From Herbaspirillum frisingense GSF30 (GTDB lineage: Bacteria; Pseudomonadota; Gammaproteobacteria; Burkholderiales; Burkholderiaceae_D): a stretch of DNA of 64,000 nucleotides. The notes beneath the pieces are model-generated. The model was not told the origin of the DNA, made no database searches, and was given only the letters and a program-made list of their open reading frames with translations. The stretch's first letter is position 1, and each line of letters begins with the position of its first letter. Shown piece by piece: positions 28,061 to 36,671 of this stretch. The DNA is taken from contig NZ_AEEC02000016.1 in assembly GCF_000300975.2 (NCBI RefSeq), forward strand, positions 1 through 64,000. The letters run 5' to 3'. A program made the position numbers and the translations under genes.

Positions 28061-29421
28061 TCAGGCAGCGTGCTTGACGACGGCCTCGCTCTTGCCGCTG
28101 GCGGTACCACCGCCATCCTGTGCTGCCGGCCGGGTGCGCGCCAGGAACACCAGCACCGCTGCCAGCAGCGAGGCACCGGACAGGGCATACAGCCCGCCCT
28201 GGATGGAACCGGTCTTCTGCTCCAGGTAGCCGAAGGTGGCCGGCGCGAAGAAGCCGCCCAGGTTGCCCAGCGAATTGACCAGTGCCAGCACCGCTGCCGC
28301 AATGCGTGCATCCAGGTAGGCCTGCGGGATCGGCCAGAACAGCGAAGAAGCCGCCTTGAAGCCGATGCCGGCGAAGCACACCGCGACAAACCCGATCACC
28401 GGCCCGGACGAGGCCGACACCGCCATGCCCGTCGCCGAGATCACCAGCGCGGCAGCGACCCAGAACTGCTGCCGCTTGAAGCGCGCCGCCAGCACCGCGA
28501 ACATGTACATGGCGGCAATGGCGATGATCCACGGAATGGTATTGAAGAGGCCGACTTGAAGTCATTGAAATGACCCATCTTCTTGATGATGGTCGGCAGC
28601 CAGAAGGTCGCACCGTAGATGGTCAGCTGGATGGCGAAGTAGATCAGACAGAACAAGACGATCTGCGGATCGCGCAACAAGGTCAGCGCGGAAACGTGCG
28701 CCGGCCGGTTGGCGGCGCGCAGCTCCTGTTCGGCGGCGATCACCGCGGTCAGCGCTTCGCGCTGTTCCGGCGAAAGCCACCTGGCATCGGCCGGGGTGGA
28801 GTCCAGCACATTCCAGACCACCACGCAGAACAGCATCGAGACGCCGCCTTCGATCAGGAACATCCATTGCCAGCCATGCAGGCCGCCGCCCTCGATGAGC
28901 AACAGCGCACCGGTAATCGGGCCGGAGAGGATGGAGGCAATCGCCGAGCCCGACAGGAAGACAGCCATGGCGCGCCCACGTTCATGATTGGGCAACCACT
29001 GCGTGAAGTAATACACCACGCCAGGGAAGAACCCCGCCTCGGTCACGCCCAGCAGGAAACGCATGAAATAGAAGCTGGTCTCGCTCTGCACGAAGGCCAT
29101 GCAGGCCGCCACCAGGCCCCAGGTGAACATGATGCGGGTCAGCCACGCGCGCGCGCCGTAACGTTGCAGCAGCATGTTGGACGGCACCTCGAAGATCGCG
29201 TAACCGACGAAGAACAGCCCGGCGCCCAGGCCGAAGGCAGCCGCGCCGATGCCCAGGTCGGTAGAGAGGTGACTGCGCACGAAACCGATGTTGACGCGGT
29301 CGATGTAGTTGATGATGAACATGGCCACGAACAGCGGCAGGATGCGCCACTTGATCTTGCTCACCGCGCTGGTGAGGGCCAGGGTTGCTGCGCCTGATGA
29401 GGCGGATGGGGAAGGATTCAC
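28061..29421 (-). pseudogene. MFS hexarate/sugar-acid transporter, frameshifted
   Basis: An anion:cation symporter-type MFS permease (D-glucarate/galactonate transporter group), about 453 residues if repaired. The first part from the GTG start at 29421 (AGGAG 8 nt upstream) reads through ITRVNIGF-like NYIDRVNIGFVRSHL, six to eight spans and YGATFWLPTIIKKMGHFNDFK. It then leaves frame at 28555/28556. The correct continuation, VGLFNTIPWIIAIAAMYMF and four more spans to the end, is in the -1 related frame. One base is missing in a would-be AAGGTC (present AAGTC). Either a recent inactivation or a sequencing error; the rest of the gene is intact. Located 125 nt after gudD. Confidence 0.85.
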
Positions 29422-29546
29422 GGGTTGTCTCCTCTGTTGAGCCCGTACTACCGATGGATGAAAGAAAAGCTGAACGAAAATTCGGACCGGCGGCGCGTTC
29501 ATCGCGCTCTTGTCACGGCCCCGCTAGCAGATGTGCAGCCCTGTGC

Positions 29547-30935
29547 TCAACGCACCAGGCAGGGTTTCTTGGGATCGAATTTCCAGCCCGGGATCAGGTA
29601 CTGCATGGCCACCGCATCGTCCCGCGCACCCAGTCCCATGTTGCGATAGGTCTGGTGGGCCGCTTCCACCTGCTCCATGTCCAGTTCCACGCCCAGGCCG
29701 GGCTTGGCCGGCACTTGCACCTTGCCGCCCACGATCTGCAGCGGTTCGCGGGTCAGGCGCTGGCCGTCCTGCCAGATCCAGTGGGTATCGATGGCGGTGA
29801 TCTTGCCCGGCGCGGCTGCGGCCACATGGGTGAACATCGCCAGCGAGATGTCGAAGTGGTTGTTGGAATGTGAACCCCAGGTCAGGCCCCACTCATGGCA
29901 CATCTGCGCCACCCGCACCGAACCCTGCATGGTCCAGAAATGCGGATCGGCCAGCGGGATATCCACCGACTGCAGCGAAATCGCATGGCCCATCTGGCGC
30001 CAGTCGGTGGCCACCATGTTGGTGGCGGTCTGCAGGCCGGTGGCGCGGCGGAACTCGGCCATCACCTCGCGTCCGGAATAGCCTTCCTCGGCGCCGCACG
30101 GATCTTCCGCATAGGCCAGCACGTCATGCTGGTCGCGGCACAGGCGGATGGCATCCTTGAGCAGCCAGCCGCCGTTGGGATCAAGGGTGATGCGAGCCTT
30201 GGGGAAGCGTTCGGCCAACGCCGTGACGGCGGCGATCTCTTCCTCGCCACGCATGACACCGCCCTTGAGCTTGAAGTCGTTGAAGCCATACCGCGCATAG
30301 GCCGCCTCGGCCAGGCGGACCACCGCCTCGGGCGTGAGCGCGGCTTCATGGCGCAGGCGCAGCCAGTCGTCGGCCTGCTCCGCTTCGGCGTGATACGGCA
30401 GGTCGGTCTGCTTGCGGTCGCCCACGTAGAACAGGTAACCCAGCATTTCCACCTCATCACGCTGCTGCCCCTCGCCCAGCAGCGCCGCCACCGGTACCTC
30501 CAGGAACTTGCCCAGCAGGTCCAGCAGGGCCGCTTCCAGCGCGGTGACGGCGTGGACGGCGATGCGCAGGTCGAAGGTCTGCAGGCCCCGACCGCCGACA
30601 TCGCGGTCGGCGAAGGCCGTGCGTGCCCGGTTCAGGATGCCCTGGACATTGCCGATGGACTGCCCCACCACCAGCGAGCGCGCATCTTCCAGGGTCTGGC
30701 GGATGCCCTCCCCGCCCGGGACCTCGCCCACCCCGGTATGGCCGGCGCTGTCGGTGAGGATCACCAGGTTGCGCGTGAAATACGGACCGTGCGCGCCGGA
30801 CAGGTTCAGCAGCATGCTGTCATGGCCGGCCACCGGAATGACGCGCATGTCGGTGACGCGGGGCGCCCCCTTGGCCAGGGCAGCGGAAGACGAGGTGGCA
30901 GACGTCGAGGAGGCAGGAGTGGCAAGGGCAGTCAT
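29547..30935 (-). CDS. gudD: Glucarate dehydratase
   Basis: Enolase-superfamily enzyme that dehydrates D-glucarate (and L-idarate) to 5-keto-4-deoxyglucarate. 462 residues. Family residues: FKLKGGV with the catalytic Lys, ITLDPNGGW and [16 protein letters not shown] for metal ligands, [10 protein letters not shown], and [15 protein letters not shown] with the catalytic His. The ATG at 30935 fits the family start; a longer frame to 31055 runs over the operators. It has a LacI-type double operator upstream, a matching regulator next door and an MFS transporter downstream, which together form a hexarate uptake and breakdown unit. Confidence 0.94.
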   Translation of the reverse strand: MTALATPASSTSATSSSAALAKGAPRVTDMRVIPVAGHDSMLLNLSGAHGPYFTRNLVILTDSAGHTGVGEVPGGEGIRQTLEDARSLVVGQSIGNVQGILNRARTAFADRDVGGRGLQTFDLRIAVHAVTALEAALLDLLGKFLEVPVAALLGEGQQRDEVEMLGYLFYVGDRKQTDLPYHAEAEQADDWLRLRHEAALTPEAVVRLAEAAYARYGFNDFKLKGGVMRGEEEIAAVTALAERFPKARITLDPNGGWLLKDAIRLCRDQHDVLAYAEDPCGAEEGYSGREVMAEFRRATGLQTATNMVATDWRQMGHAISLQSVDIPLADPHFWTMQGSVRVAQMCHEWGLTWGSHSNNHFDISLAMFTHVAAAAPGKITAIDTHWIWQDGQRLTREPLQIVGGKVQVPAKPGLGVELDMEQVEAAHQTYRNMGLGARDDAVAMQYLIPGWKFDPKKPCLVR

Positions 30936-30964
30936 GGCAGCACTTTCTCTTTCAATGAAGAAAA

Positions 30965-30980
30965 CCCGGCACCCGCCGGG
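30965..30980 (-). promoter_or_regulatory. Hairpin in the gudD leader, terminator-like
   Basis: Minus strand: CCCGGC, loop GGGT, GCCGGG, then TTTTCTT, 30 nt before the gudD start codon and after the two operators. It could be a weak attenuator or simply a structured leader. Confidence 0.4.
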
Positions 30981-31007
30981 AATGACCTGGCAGCGGATCC
31001 GGCGATA

Positions 31008-31027
31008 ATTTGGTAGCGGTACCAAAT
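31008..31027. promoter_or_regulatory. LacI-type operator 1 at gudD
   Basis: ATTTGGTA-GCGG-TACCAAAT, perfect 8-bp arms. 73 nt upstream of the gudD start codon. Confidence 0.8.
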
Positions 31028-31040
31028 CAGGATGAATGAA

Positions 31041-31054
31041 TGGTAGCGGTACCA
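31041..31054. promoter_or_regulatory. LacI-type operator 2 at gudD
   Basis: TGGTA-GCGG-TACCA, identical core to operator 1 and exactly 30 bp away, about three helical turns, so two repressor dimers could bind one DNA face. Confidence 0.8.
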
Positions 31055-31181
31055 AATCAGCCTGTCAACAGGGGGATGTGAAGTGCCAGATCAACTTGCC
31101 TGGCAGCATCAAAACGGATGGGGCAATAAAGGTGGGAAAGACAGGAGGGGCAGGAGGAGCAGGAAGTGCGGAATCGCCGCG

Positions 31182-32303
31182 TCAGGCGCTTTCGCGCTGG
31201 ATGATGGAAAAGCCGACATCGACAATGCGCTCGGCCACCTCGATGCCCGCCGCCCGGTCGATGATGAAACGCGCCGCGCGCTGGCCGATGCCGGTGCCGT
31301 CGATGCGCACAGTAGTCAGGCGGGGTTGCAGGTCACGCGAGAATTCCAGGTCGCCGAAGCCGACTACCGCCAGTTGTCCGGGAATGGCGATGCCACGGCT
31401 CTGGGCCTCGATCATCACGCCCAGGGCCAGCAGGTCGGAACTGCAGAAGATGGCATCGGTGTCGGGCTGTTGCTGCAACAGATCAGCCAGACCCCGCCGT
31501 CCCTGCCCCAGGGTGGTCGGGGCGATGACGTGGTACATCGGCAGGGCTGCCGCCCCCTGCCCGTCGTTCATGCCCAGCGCCACCGCTTCCTGCGCGAAGG
31601 ACTGCATGCGGCGCTGGCTGCGCTCGTCGCGCCCGCCCACCACCGCGACCTTCTTGCGACCGCGCTGGTGCAGGTAGCGCGCCACTTCGCGGCCGATGGC
31701 CTCGTGCGAAAAACCGACCAGCATGTCGATCGGCGTGGGCGTCAGGTCCCAGGTCTCGACCACCGGGATGCCACTGGCCAGCAAGCGCTTCCTGGCCTCG
31801 GCCGAGCGCATGATGCCGGTCAGCACCACGCCATCGGGACGGCGGCCGATGATGGCTTCCAGCAGCGCATCCTCACGCGAATTCTCGTAGCCGCTCTGGC
31901 CCAGCATGACCTGGTAGCCGGCGGCGGCCAGGGTTTCGGTCAGGGTATGGACGATTTCCTGGAACACCGGCCCGATCACGGTGGGCACCACCACCGCCAC
32001 CAACCGGCTCTTGTTGGAGGCCAGCCCGCCGGCCAGCAGGTTGGGGACGTAGCCGGTCTTTTCCACCGCCTCGCGCACTTTCTGCAAGACCTTGGGCGAA
32101 ACCGCCGAGGGTGTGTTCAAGGCCCGCGACGCCGTGATCGGCGCCACCCCGGCCAGTTGCGCCACGTCGCGCAGCGTGATGCCACCGGCGCTCTTGCGCG
32201 GGCCGCGACGACGCGGTTCGGGACCGTCGTCGTCGCGGCCGCCACGCGCATCTGCGGAGGTGTCGTCGGGGGTATTTTCAGGGAGAGGGCTGTGTTGGGG
32301 CAT
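31182..32303 (-). CDS. LacI-family transcriptional regulator of the glucarate unit
   Basis: 373 residues. After a hydrophilic Asp/Arg-rich extension of about 40 residues comes the LacI helix-turn-helix ITLRDVAQLAGVAPITASRALN, the hinge (YVPNLLAGGL) and the periplasmic-binding-like effector domain (VAVVVPTVIGPVFQEIVHTL ... VVGFGDLEFSRDLQPRLTTVRID). Two operators with its family motif lie at gudD and a third lies 20 bp before its own start, so it very likely represses gudD and itself; the inducer would be a hexarate or breakdown product. The N-terminal extension is unusual, and a later start is possible. Confidence 0.92.
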   Translation of the reverse strand: MPQHSPLPENTPDDTSADARGGRDDDGPEPRRRGPRKSAGGITLRDVAQLAGVAPITASRALNTPSAVSPKVLQKVREAVEKTGYVPNLLAGGLASNKSRLVAVVVPTVIGPVFQEIVHTLTETLAAAGYQVMLGQSGYENSREDALLEAIIGRRPDGVVLTGIMRSAEARKRLLASGIPVVETWDLTPTPIDMLVGFSHEAIGREVARYLHQRGRKKVAVVGGRDERSQRRMQSFAQEAVALGMNDGQGAAALPMYHVIAPTTLGQGRRGLADLLQQQPDTDAIFCSSDLLALGVMIEAQSRGIAIPGQLAVVGFGDLEFSRDLQPRLTTVRIDGTGIGQRAARFIIDRAAGIEVAERIVDVGFSIIQRESA

Positions 32304-32322
32304 GGCCGCATTCTAGCATCGC

Positions 32323-32336
32323 TGGTAGCGTTACCA
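32323..32336. promoter_or_regulatory. LacI-type operator 3 at the regulator gene
   Basis: TGGTA-GCGT-TACCA, differing from the gudD operators only in the fourth spacer base. It sits 20 nt upstream of the LacI start codon and suggests autorepression. Confidence 0.78.
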
Positions 32337-32369
32337 AAACAACAAGGATGTCGCCGTTCATGCCCTCCG

Positions 32370-32392
32370 ATTATTGATCTTGAATCAATAAT
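32370..32392. promoter_or_regulatory. Dyad upstream of the aldo/keto reductase gene
   Basis: ATTATTGAT, 5-nt spacer, ATCAATAAT: perfect 9-bp arms in an AT-rich patch between the LacI and reductase genes. The TTGAT-N-ATCAA pattern resembles LysR-type sites, but no LysR gene is adjacent. Confidence 0.5.
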
Positions 32393-32503
32393 GTTTTGTA
32401 GCAGCGGCGGTTTTTGCAAGGAATGAATTGGCCGATACTGGCTCACAACCATTTCACCCGCCTAGCCCACCGGGCCAGGCGCACCACTGCAAAGGAAAAT
32501 CCT

Positions 32504-33313
32504 ATGAATACCCCCACCCTCCCCGCCCTGGGCCTGGGCACCTTCCGCCTCAAGGACCAGCAGGTCATCGACTCGGTACGCACCGGCCTGGAGCTGGGCT
32601 ATCGCCATATCGATACCGCGCAGATCTACGGCAACGAAGCCGAAGTCGGCCAGGCGCTGGCCGAGAGCGGCGTGGCCCGTGATGCGCTGTTCGTCACCAC
32701 CAAGATCTGGACCGAAAACCTGTCGCGCGACAAGCTCATCCCCAGCCTCAAGGAAAGCCTGCAGAAGCTGCGCCTGGAACAGGTCGACCTGACGCTGATC
32801 CACTGGCCCTCGCCGCAGGACGCGCTGCCGGTGGCCGACTACCTGCAGACACTGGCCGAGGCCAAGGCACAGGGCCTGACGCGCCTGATCGGCATCTCCA
32901 ATTTCACCATCACCCACATGGAGCAGGCCATTGCCGCCGTCGGTGCCGACCAGATCGCCACCAACCAGGTCGAGATCCATCCCTTCCTGCAGAACCGCAA
33001 GCTGATCGAGTACGCCCGCACCCAGGGCATCCACCTGACCGCCTACATGCCCCTGGCCTACGGCCGGGTGATGCAGGATGCGACGCTGCTGGAGATCGCC
33101 GCCAGGCACGGCGTATCGGCCGCGCAGGTGGCGCTGGCCTGGTCGCTGCAACAGGGCTTCGCGGTGATCCCCTCGTCCACCCGGCGCGAGAACCTGGCCA
33201 GCAACCTGGCCGCGGTGAAGATCAGCTTGTCAGACGCCGAGATGAGTGCCATCGCAGCACTGGATCGCGGCGAGCGCCTCGCCAATCCGGACTTTGCACC
33301 ACACTGGGACTGA
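32504..33313 (+). CDS. dkgB: Aldo/keto reductase, 2,5-diketogluconate reductase B type
   Basis: A 269-residue NADPH-dependent AKR with a TIM barrel. The catalytic tetrad is visible: Asp and Tyr in [15 protein letters not shown], Lys in VTTKIW, His in LIHWPSP. The C-terminal NADP-binding [14 protein letters not shown] is present. It resembles E. coli DkgB, which reduces 2,5-diketogluconate, methylglyoxal and other aldehydes. The start has AAAGGAAA about 7 nt upstream. Divergent from the LacI gene; the dyad at 32370-32392 may control it. Confidence 0.88.
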   Translation: MNTPTLPALGLGTFRLKDQQVIDSVRTGLELGYRHIDTAQIYGNEAEVGQALAESGVARDALFVTTKIWTENLSRDKLIPSLKESLQKLRLEQVDLTLIHWPSPQDALPVADYLQTLAEAKAQGLTRLIGISNFTITHMEQAIAAVGADQIATNQVEIHPFLQNRKLIEYARTQGIHLTAYMPLAYGRVMQDATLLEIAARHGVSAAQVALAWSLQQGFAVIPSSTRRENLASNLAAVKISLSDAEMSAIAALDRGERLANPDFAPHWD

Positions 33314-33406
33314 GCGCGGCAAGGCCGTCGGCAGGAGAAAGTCAGGGCGCAGATCGCTTATCATGTCGCTCTCCTGCCTACCCCAACCGCCCTCCCTGGA
33401 ACAACC

Positions 33407-34009
33407 ATGCCGCGTGTCTCCCTTGAACAAGCCGAACTGAATCGCGATCGCATCGAACAGGTATCGGCCCAGCTATTTCGCGAACTGGGCGTCGACCGGG
33501 TCAGCGTGGTCGATCTGATGAAGGCGGCCGGACTCACGCATGGCGGTTTCTACGGCCACTTCAAATCCAAGGACGAACTCGCCGCCATCGCCTGCACCCG
33601 CGCCTTCGATCTGTCGCGCGACAAATGGGAGGCCAGCGTCACGCAAAGCAGATCGCCGGCCGCTGCCTTGGGTGCCATCATCAACCGCTACCTCAGTCCG
33701 GAAAACCGCAACGCGCCAGGCACGGCCTGCCCGGCGGCCATGCTGGCCAGCGATGTCGCCCGCGAAGATGAAGATAAGCCGGTACGGGAGGCCTATCGCG
33801 CCGGTCTCGAAGACTTGCTCGACAGCCTGGGCGCACTGCAGGAACAAGGGGGGCCCAAGACCCGACGGCGGCATGCCATCACCCAGCTCTCCACCATGGT
33901 GGGCGCATTGCTGCTGGCCCGGGCCAGCGGGACGACGGCACTCTCTGATGAAATCCTCGACGCGGCCCGAAAAGAACTGCTCGCCGATCTGAAAGAAAGC
34001 CGGTCCTAG
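33407..34009 (+). CDS. TetR-family transcriptional regulator
   Basis: 200 residues. N-terminal helix-turn-helix with RVSVVDLMKAAGLTHGGFYGHFKSKDELAAIA (about 32-63) and a divergent C-terminal ligand domain containing GTACPAAMLASDVA, the Cys-containing pattern of the NemR/AcuR-like groups. Target not evident; the neighbours are dkgB upstream and a ketopantoate-reductase-like gene downstream. Confidence 0.9.
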   Translation: MPRVSLEQAELNRDRIEQVSAQLFRELGVDRVSVVDLMKAAGLTHGGFYGHFKSKDELAAIACTRAFDLSRDKWEASVTQSRSPAAALGAIINRYLSPENRNAPGTACPAAMLASDVAREDEDKPVREAYRAGLEDLLDSLGALQEQGGPKTRRRHAITQLSTMVGALLLARASGTTALSDEILDAARKELLADLKESRS

Positions 34010-34126
34010 CCCTCCCCGCCTGAAGTCCCATCGCTGCCGTATCGTCTGCAGGCCTGCATGTCGTATGCATGTCGAGCAGGCTTTTTCCGATTTATATATT
34101 ATGGTCAACATTTATTTATCGGATGA

Positions 34127-35062
34127 ATGAACATGAAGATACTGATTCTCGGCGCTGGCGCCATGGGCGGATATTACGGTGCGCGTCTGATTGAAGCGGG
34201 CCAGGACGTCAGTTTCCTGGTGCGTGAGCGGCGTGCCCGGCAATTGCAACAGGAGGGACTGGTCATCGACAGCGCGCTGGGCAACTTCGCCGGCCCGGTC
34301 AAGACGCTGGTCTCCGGTACCGCCATCGCGGCGGAGTTCGACCTCATTCTGCTGGCCTGCAAAAGCTACGACCTGGACGGTGCCATCGAGACCTTGAAGC
34401 CACTGACGGGGCAGGACACGGTCATCCTGCCCATTCTCAATGGCCTGTCCACCTACGACAGCCTGGATGCCACGTTCGGTCGGGATCGCATCCTCGGTGG
34501 GGTGTCCTATATCGCGACCACGCTGGACACGAAGGGCTATATCCAGCACCAGGGCAGCAACGACAGCCTGAGCGTAGGCGCCCGCGCCAGCAGCAGCGAG
34601 AACATCGCCAGGGCGTTCCACGCCGCCATCGCACGCACGCCAGGTCTGCGACAGTTCTCCGACAACATCGATCAGGCGCTGTGGAACAAGTGGGCCATGA
34701 TCGCGGCCGGCGCCGCCGTGACCTGCCTGATGCGCGGCAACATCGGCCAGATCCTGGCGACGGCCGGGGGCGAGTCGCTGGTGCGTCAGGCCATCACGGA
34801 GACCACCTCGGTGGCCGCCGCCAGCGGCTATCCCCTGTCGCAGGTGGCGCTGGACCAGATGCACAAGCTGCTGCTGTCACCCGCTTCCACCTGGGAAGCC
34901 TCGATGGCGCGCGACATCGCCGCCGGCATGGCGCGGCTGGAAGCCGACGCCATCATTGGCGACATGCTGACCCGGGCCCGGCAGCTCGGCATCGAGCTGC
35001 CCTTGCTACGGGCGGCCTATTGCCACCTGCAGGTCTATGAACTGCGGCAAGCCGCCAATTGA
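34127..35062 (+). CDS. Ketopantoate reductase family protein (ApbA/PanE)
   Basis: A 311-residue NADPH-dependent reductase. The Rossmann motif LILGAGAMGGYYGARL is at about 5-20; the C-terminal domain has IDQALWNKWAMIAAGAAVTCLMR with the catalytic Lys, and ...PASTWEASMARDIAAGMARLEADAI with the substrate Ser/Glu residues. It may reduce 2-ketopantoate to pantoate, but many paralogues in such genomes have other roles, so no symbol is given. ATG at 34127 or 34133 are both possible. Confidence 0.87.
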   Translation: MNMKILILGAGAMGGYYGARLIEAGQDVSFLVRERRARQLQQEGLVIDSALGNFAGPVKTLVSGTAIAAEFDLILLACKSYDLDGAIETLKPLTGQDTVILPILNGLSTYDSLDATFGRDRILGGVSYIATTLDTKGYIQHQGSNDSLSVGARASSSENIARAFHAAIARTPGLRQFSDNIDQALWNKWAMIAAGAAVTCLMRGNIGQILATAGGESLVRQAITETTSVAAASGYPLSQVALDQMHKLLLSPASTWEASMARDIAAGMARLEADAIIGDMLTRARQLGIELPLLRAAYCHLQVYELRQAAN

Positions 35063-35073
35063 GCTGCAGTCCG

Positions 35074-36486
35074 CTAGGGGCTGCTACGGGAGGGGGAAGA
35101 TTGCGGCATCGGGGAGGATGGCCGGTCCAGCAACTGCAGATTCAGGCGCTGCAGGGCACTGCCCACCGGAATGAAGAAATTCATCCCCGCCAGCCCCTTG
35201 GCCCCCAGCCCGGCCACGGTGATGCCGATCACCTGGCCTGACTTGTCCAGCAACGGACCGCCGCTGCTGCCGGGCAGGATGGCCACGTCGCTCTGCAGGA
35301 AGTCCAGATCGCGCACCGTGCGCACACCACTGAGGATGCCGCGCGTCAGCGTGGTGTTGAAGGCATCGCCCAGCGGCGAGCCCAGGGCATAGACATCCTC
35401 GCCGATACCCGGCTCGCTCAGGCGCAGCGGCAGCGGACGCACGCCGGGTGGCGCAGTCTTGAGCAGGGCCACGTCCCGCGCCACGTCGGAGCGCACCACC
35501 TCGGCCATCAGCTCGCGTCCGGCGGGCAGGCGCACGCGCACCACCCGCGCATCGCCGATGACGTGATGGTTGGTCAGCAGCCAGCCGGAACTGCCGATAT
35601 AGAAACCGGTACCCGAGCTGCGCTCGCTGAAGACCGTGACCACCGCCGTGCGCAATTCGCCGATGACCTTGGACATCTCGCTGCCCGGCCGATCGGGCGC
35701 GCGGTTGTCGATCTCCACTACCGCGCCCGGCGGCTGGCGCTCGGCCCTGGGGGGTGGCAATACAGCGGCAACGCGCTCGTAGGGCGTCTGCACCGCCAGG
35801 GCGAATGCAGGATCGGCCAGCAGATTGCGTACGGCCACGGCGAAGGCCTCCACCGGAACCTGGGGCGATGCGCCCTCGAAGCCCGTGCTGCCCGAGCGGA
35901 ACACCCCTTCGCTGCTGCCGCGATAGATCACCTTGCGCAGCTCCGGCGCGAACAGTTGCCAGTCGAGCCTGATGTAGGCCTCGCCGGTCCAGGCGTTGCC
36001 GCCCTTCATGCAGAGATTGGTCTGCAACTGGGTGACCACCACGCCGACCTGCAGATTGGCTTCGCCGCTCCGGTTGGGATCGGCTTGTGCGATGTCTTCC
36101 GGCCGCTCGGGAAACAGGATTTCCGGCCGCGCCGCCGGCACCGGGTAACCCTGGGCCTGCAGCTCCCGGCGAAAGCGTGCGGACAGGGCATTGGTCGGCA
36201 GCAGCACATCGGCGCTTTTCGGGTTCCAGACGATGTCGTTCTTGCGCGAGCAGAACAGCCCCTGCTGCAGCTCGCCGATGACCTGCGGGCCCTGCTCGAA
36301 ATGGCGCAACGCGCGGGCCAGGAAGGCCGGCCGGGCCTGGGCTTCGGGCGGCATGCGCAGCGGTGTCTTGTCCGCTATCGATGGCAGGGTCGCCGGACCG
36401 GCGTAGGCCGGCAGGTTCAGACCGAGCATGACCGCCAGCGCGGTCAACATCCTTGGCAGGGAGAGGTTGCGATTCTTGTTCATCAT
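35074..36486 (-). CDS. Exported trypsin-like (HtrA-type) serine protease
   Basis: 470 residues. Signal peptide with hydrophobic core LTALAVMLGLNLPAYAG. Residues about 40-260 form a domain I do not recognise. The protease domain follows, with His308 in TNHHVIGD, Asp338 in ARDVALLK and Ser408 in LPGSSGGP, that is a complete HtrA-like triad. No PDZ domain follows, which differs from DegP; the C-terminus is a Ser/Pro tail. Probably periplasmic. Two adjacent ATG codons (36486, 36483) can serve as start. Confidence 0.88.
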   Translation of the reverse strand: MMNKNRNLSLPRMLTALAVMLGLNLPAYAGPATLPSIADKTPLRMPPEAQARPAFLARALRHFEQGPQVIGELQQGLFCSRKNDIVWNPKSADVLLPTNALSARFRRELQAQGYPVPAARPEILFPERPEDIAQADPNRSGEANLQVGVVVTQLQTNLCMKGGNAWTGEAYIRLDWQLFAPELRKVIYRGSSEGVFRSGSTGFEGASPQVPVEAFAVAVRNLLADPAFALAVQTPYERVAAVLPPPRAERQPPGAVVEIDNRAPDRPGSEMSKVIGELRTAVVTVFSERSSGTGFYIGSSGWLLTNHHVIGDARVVRVRLPAGRELMAEVVRSDVARDVALLKTAPPGVRPLPLRLSEPGIGEDVYALGSPLGDAFNTTLTRGILSGVRTVRDLDFLQSDVAILPGSSGGPLLDKSGQVIGITVAGLGAKGLAGMNFFIPVGSALQRLNLQLLDRPSSPMPQSSPSRSSP

Positions 36487-36617
36487 CGGGCAGGTGTTTG
36501 GACCGGCGCAAGCGATGCCGGAGATCGGCACGCCCGGTCAGGCCGGCGCTGCGGGCGTGCGGCATTCTCGCACGCCATATGCCCTTGCACGATTGCCACA
36601 AATACCTAACAAGCAAG

Positions 36618-36650
36618 AAAAGTCATCCTTCCAGAAGAAGGATGACTTTT
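36618..36650 (-). terminator. Terminator after the MFS gene at 36672
   Basis: AAAAGTCATCCTTC, 5-nt loop, GAAGGATGACTTTT: 14-bp perfect arms including the A/T runs. It follows the MFS stop by 21 nt on the minus strand. Confidence 0.9.
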
Positions 36651-36671
36651 CGCACAAACCCGGGGGGAGAA

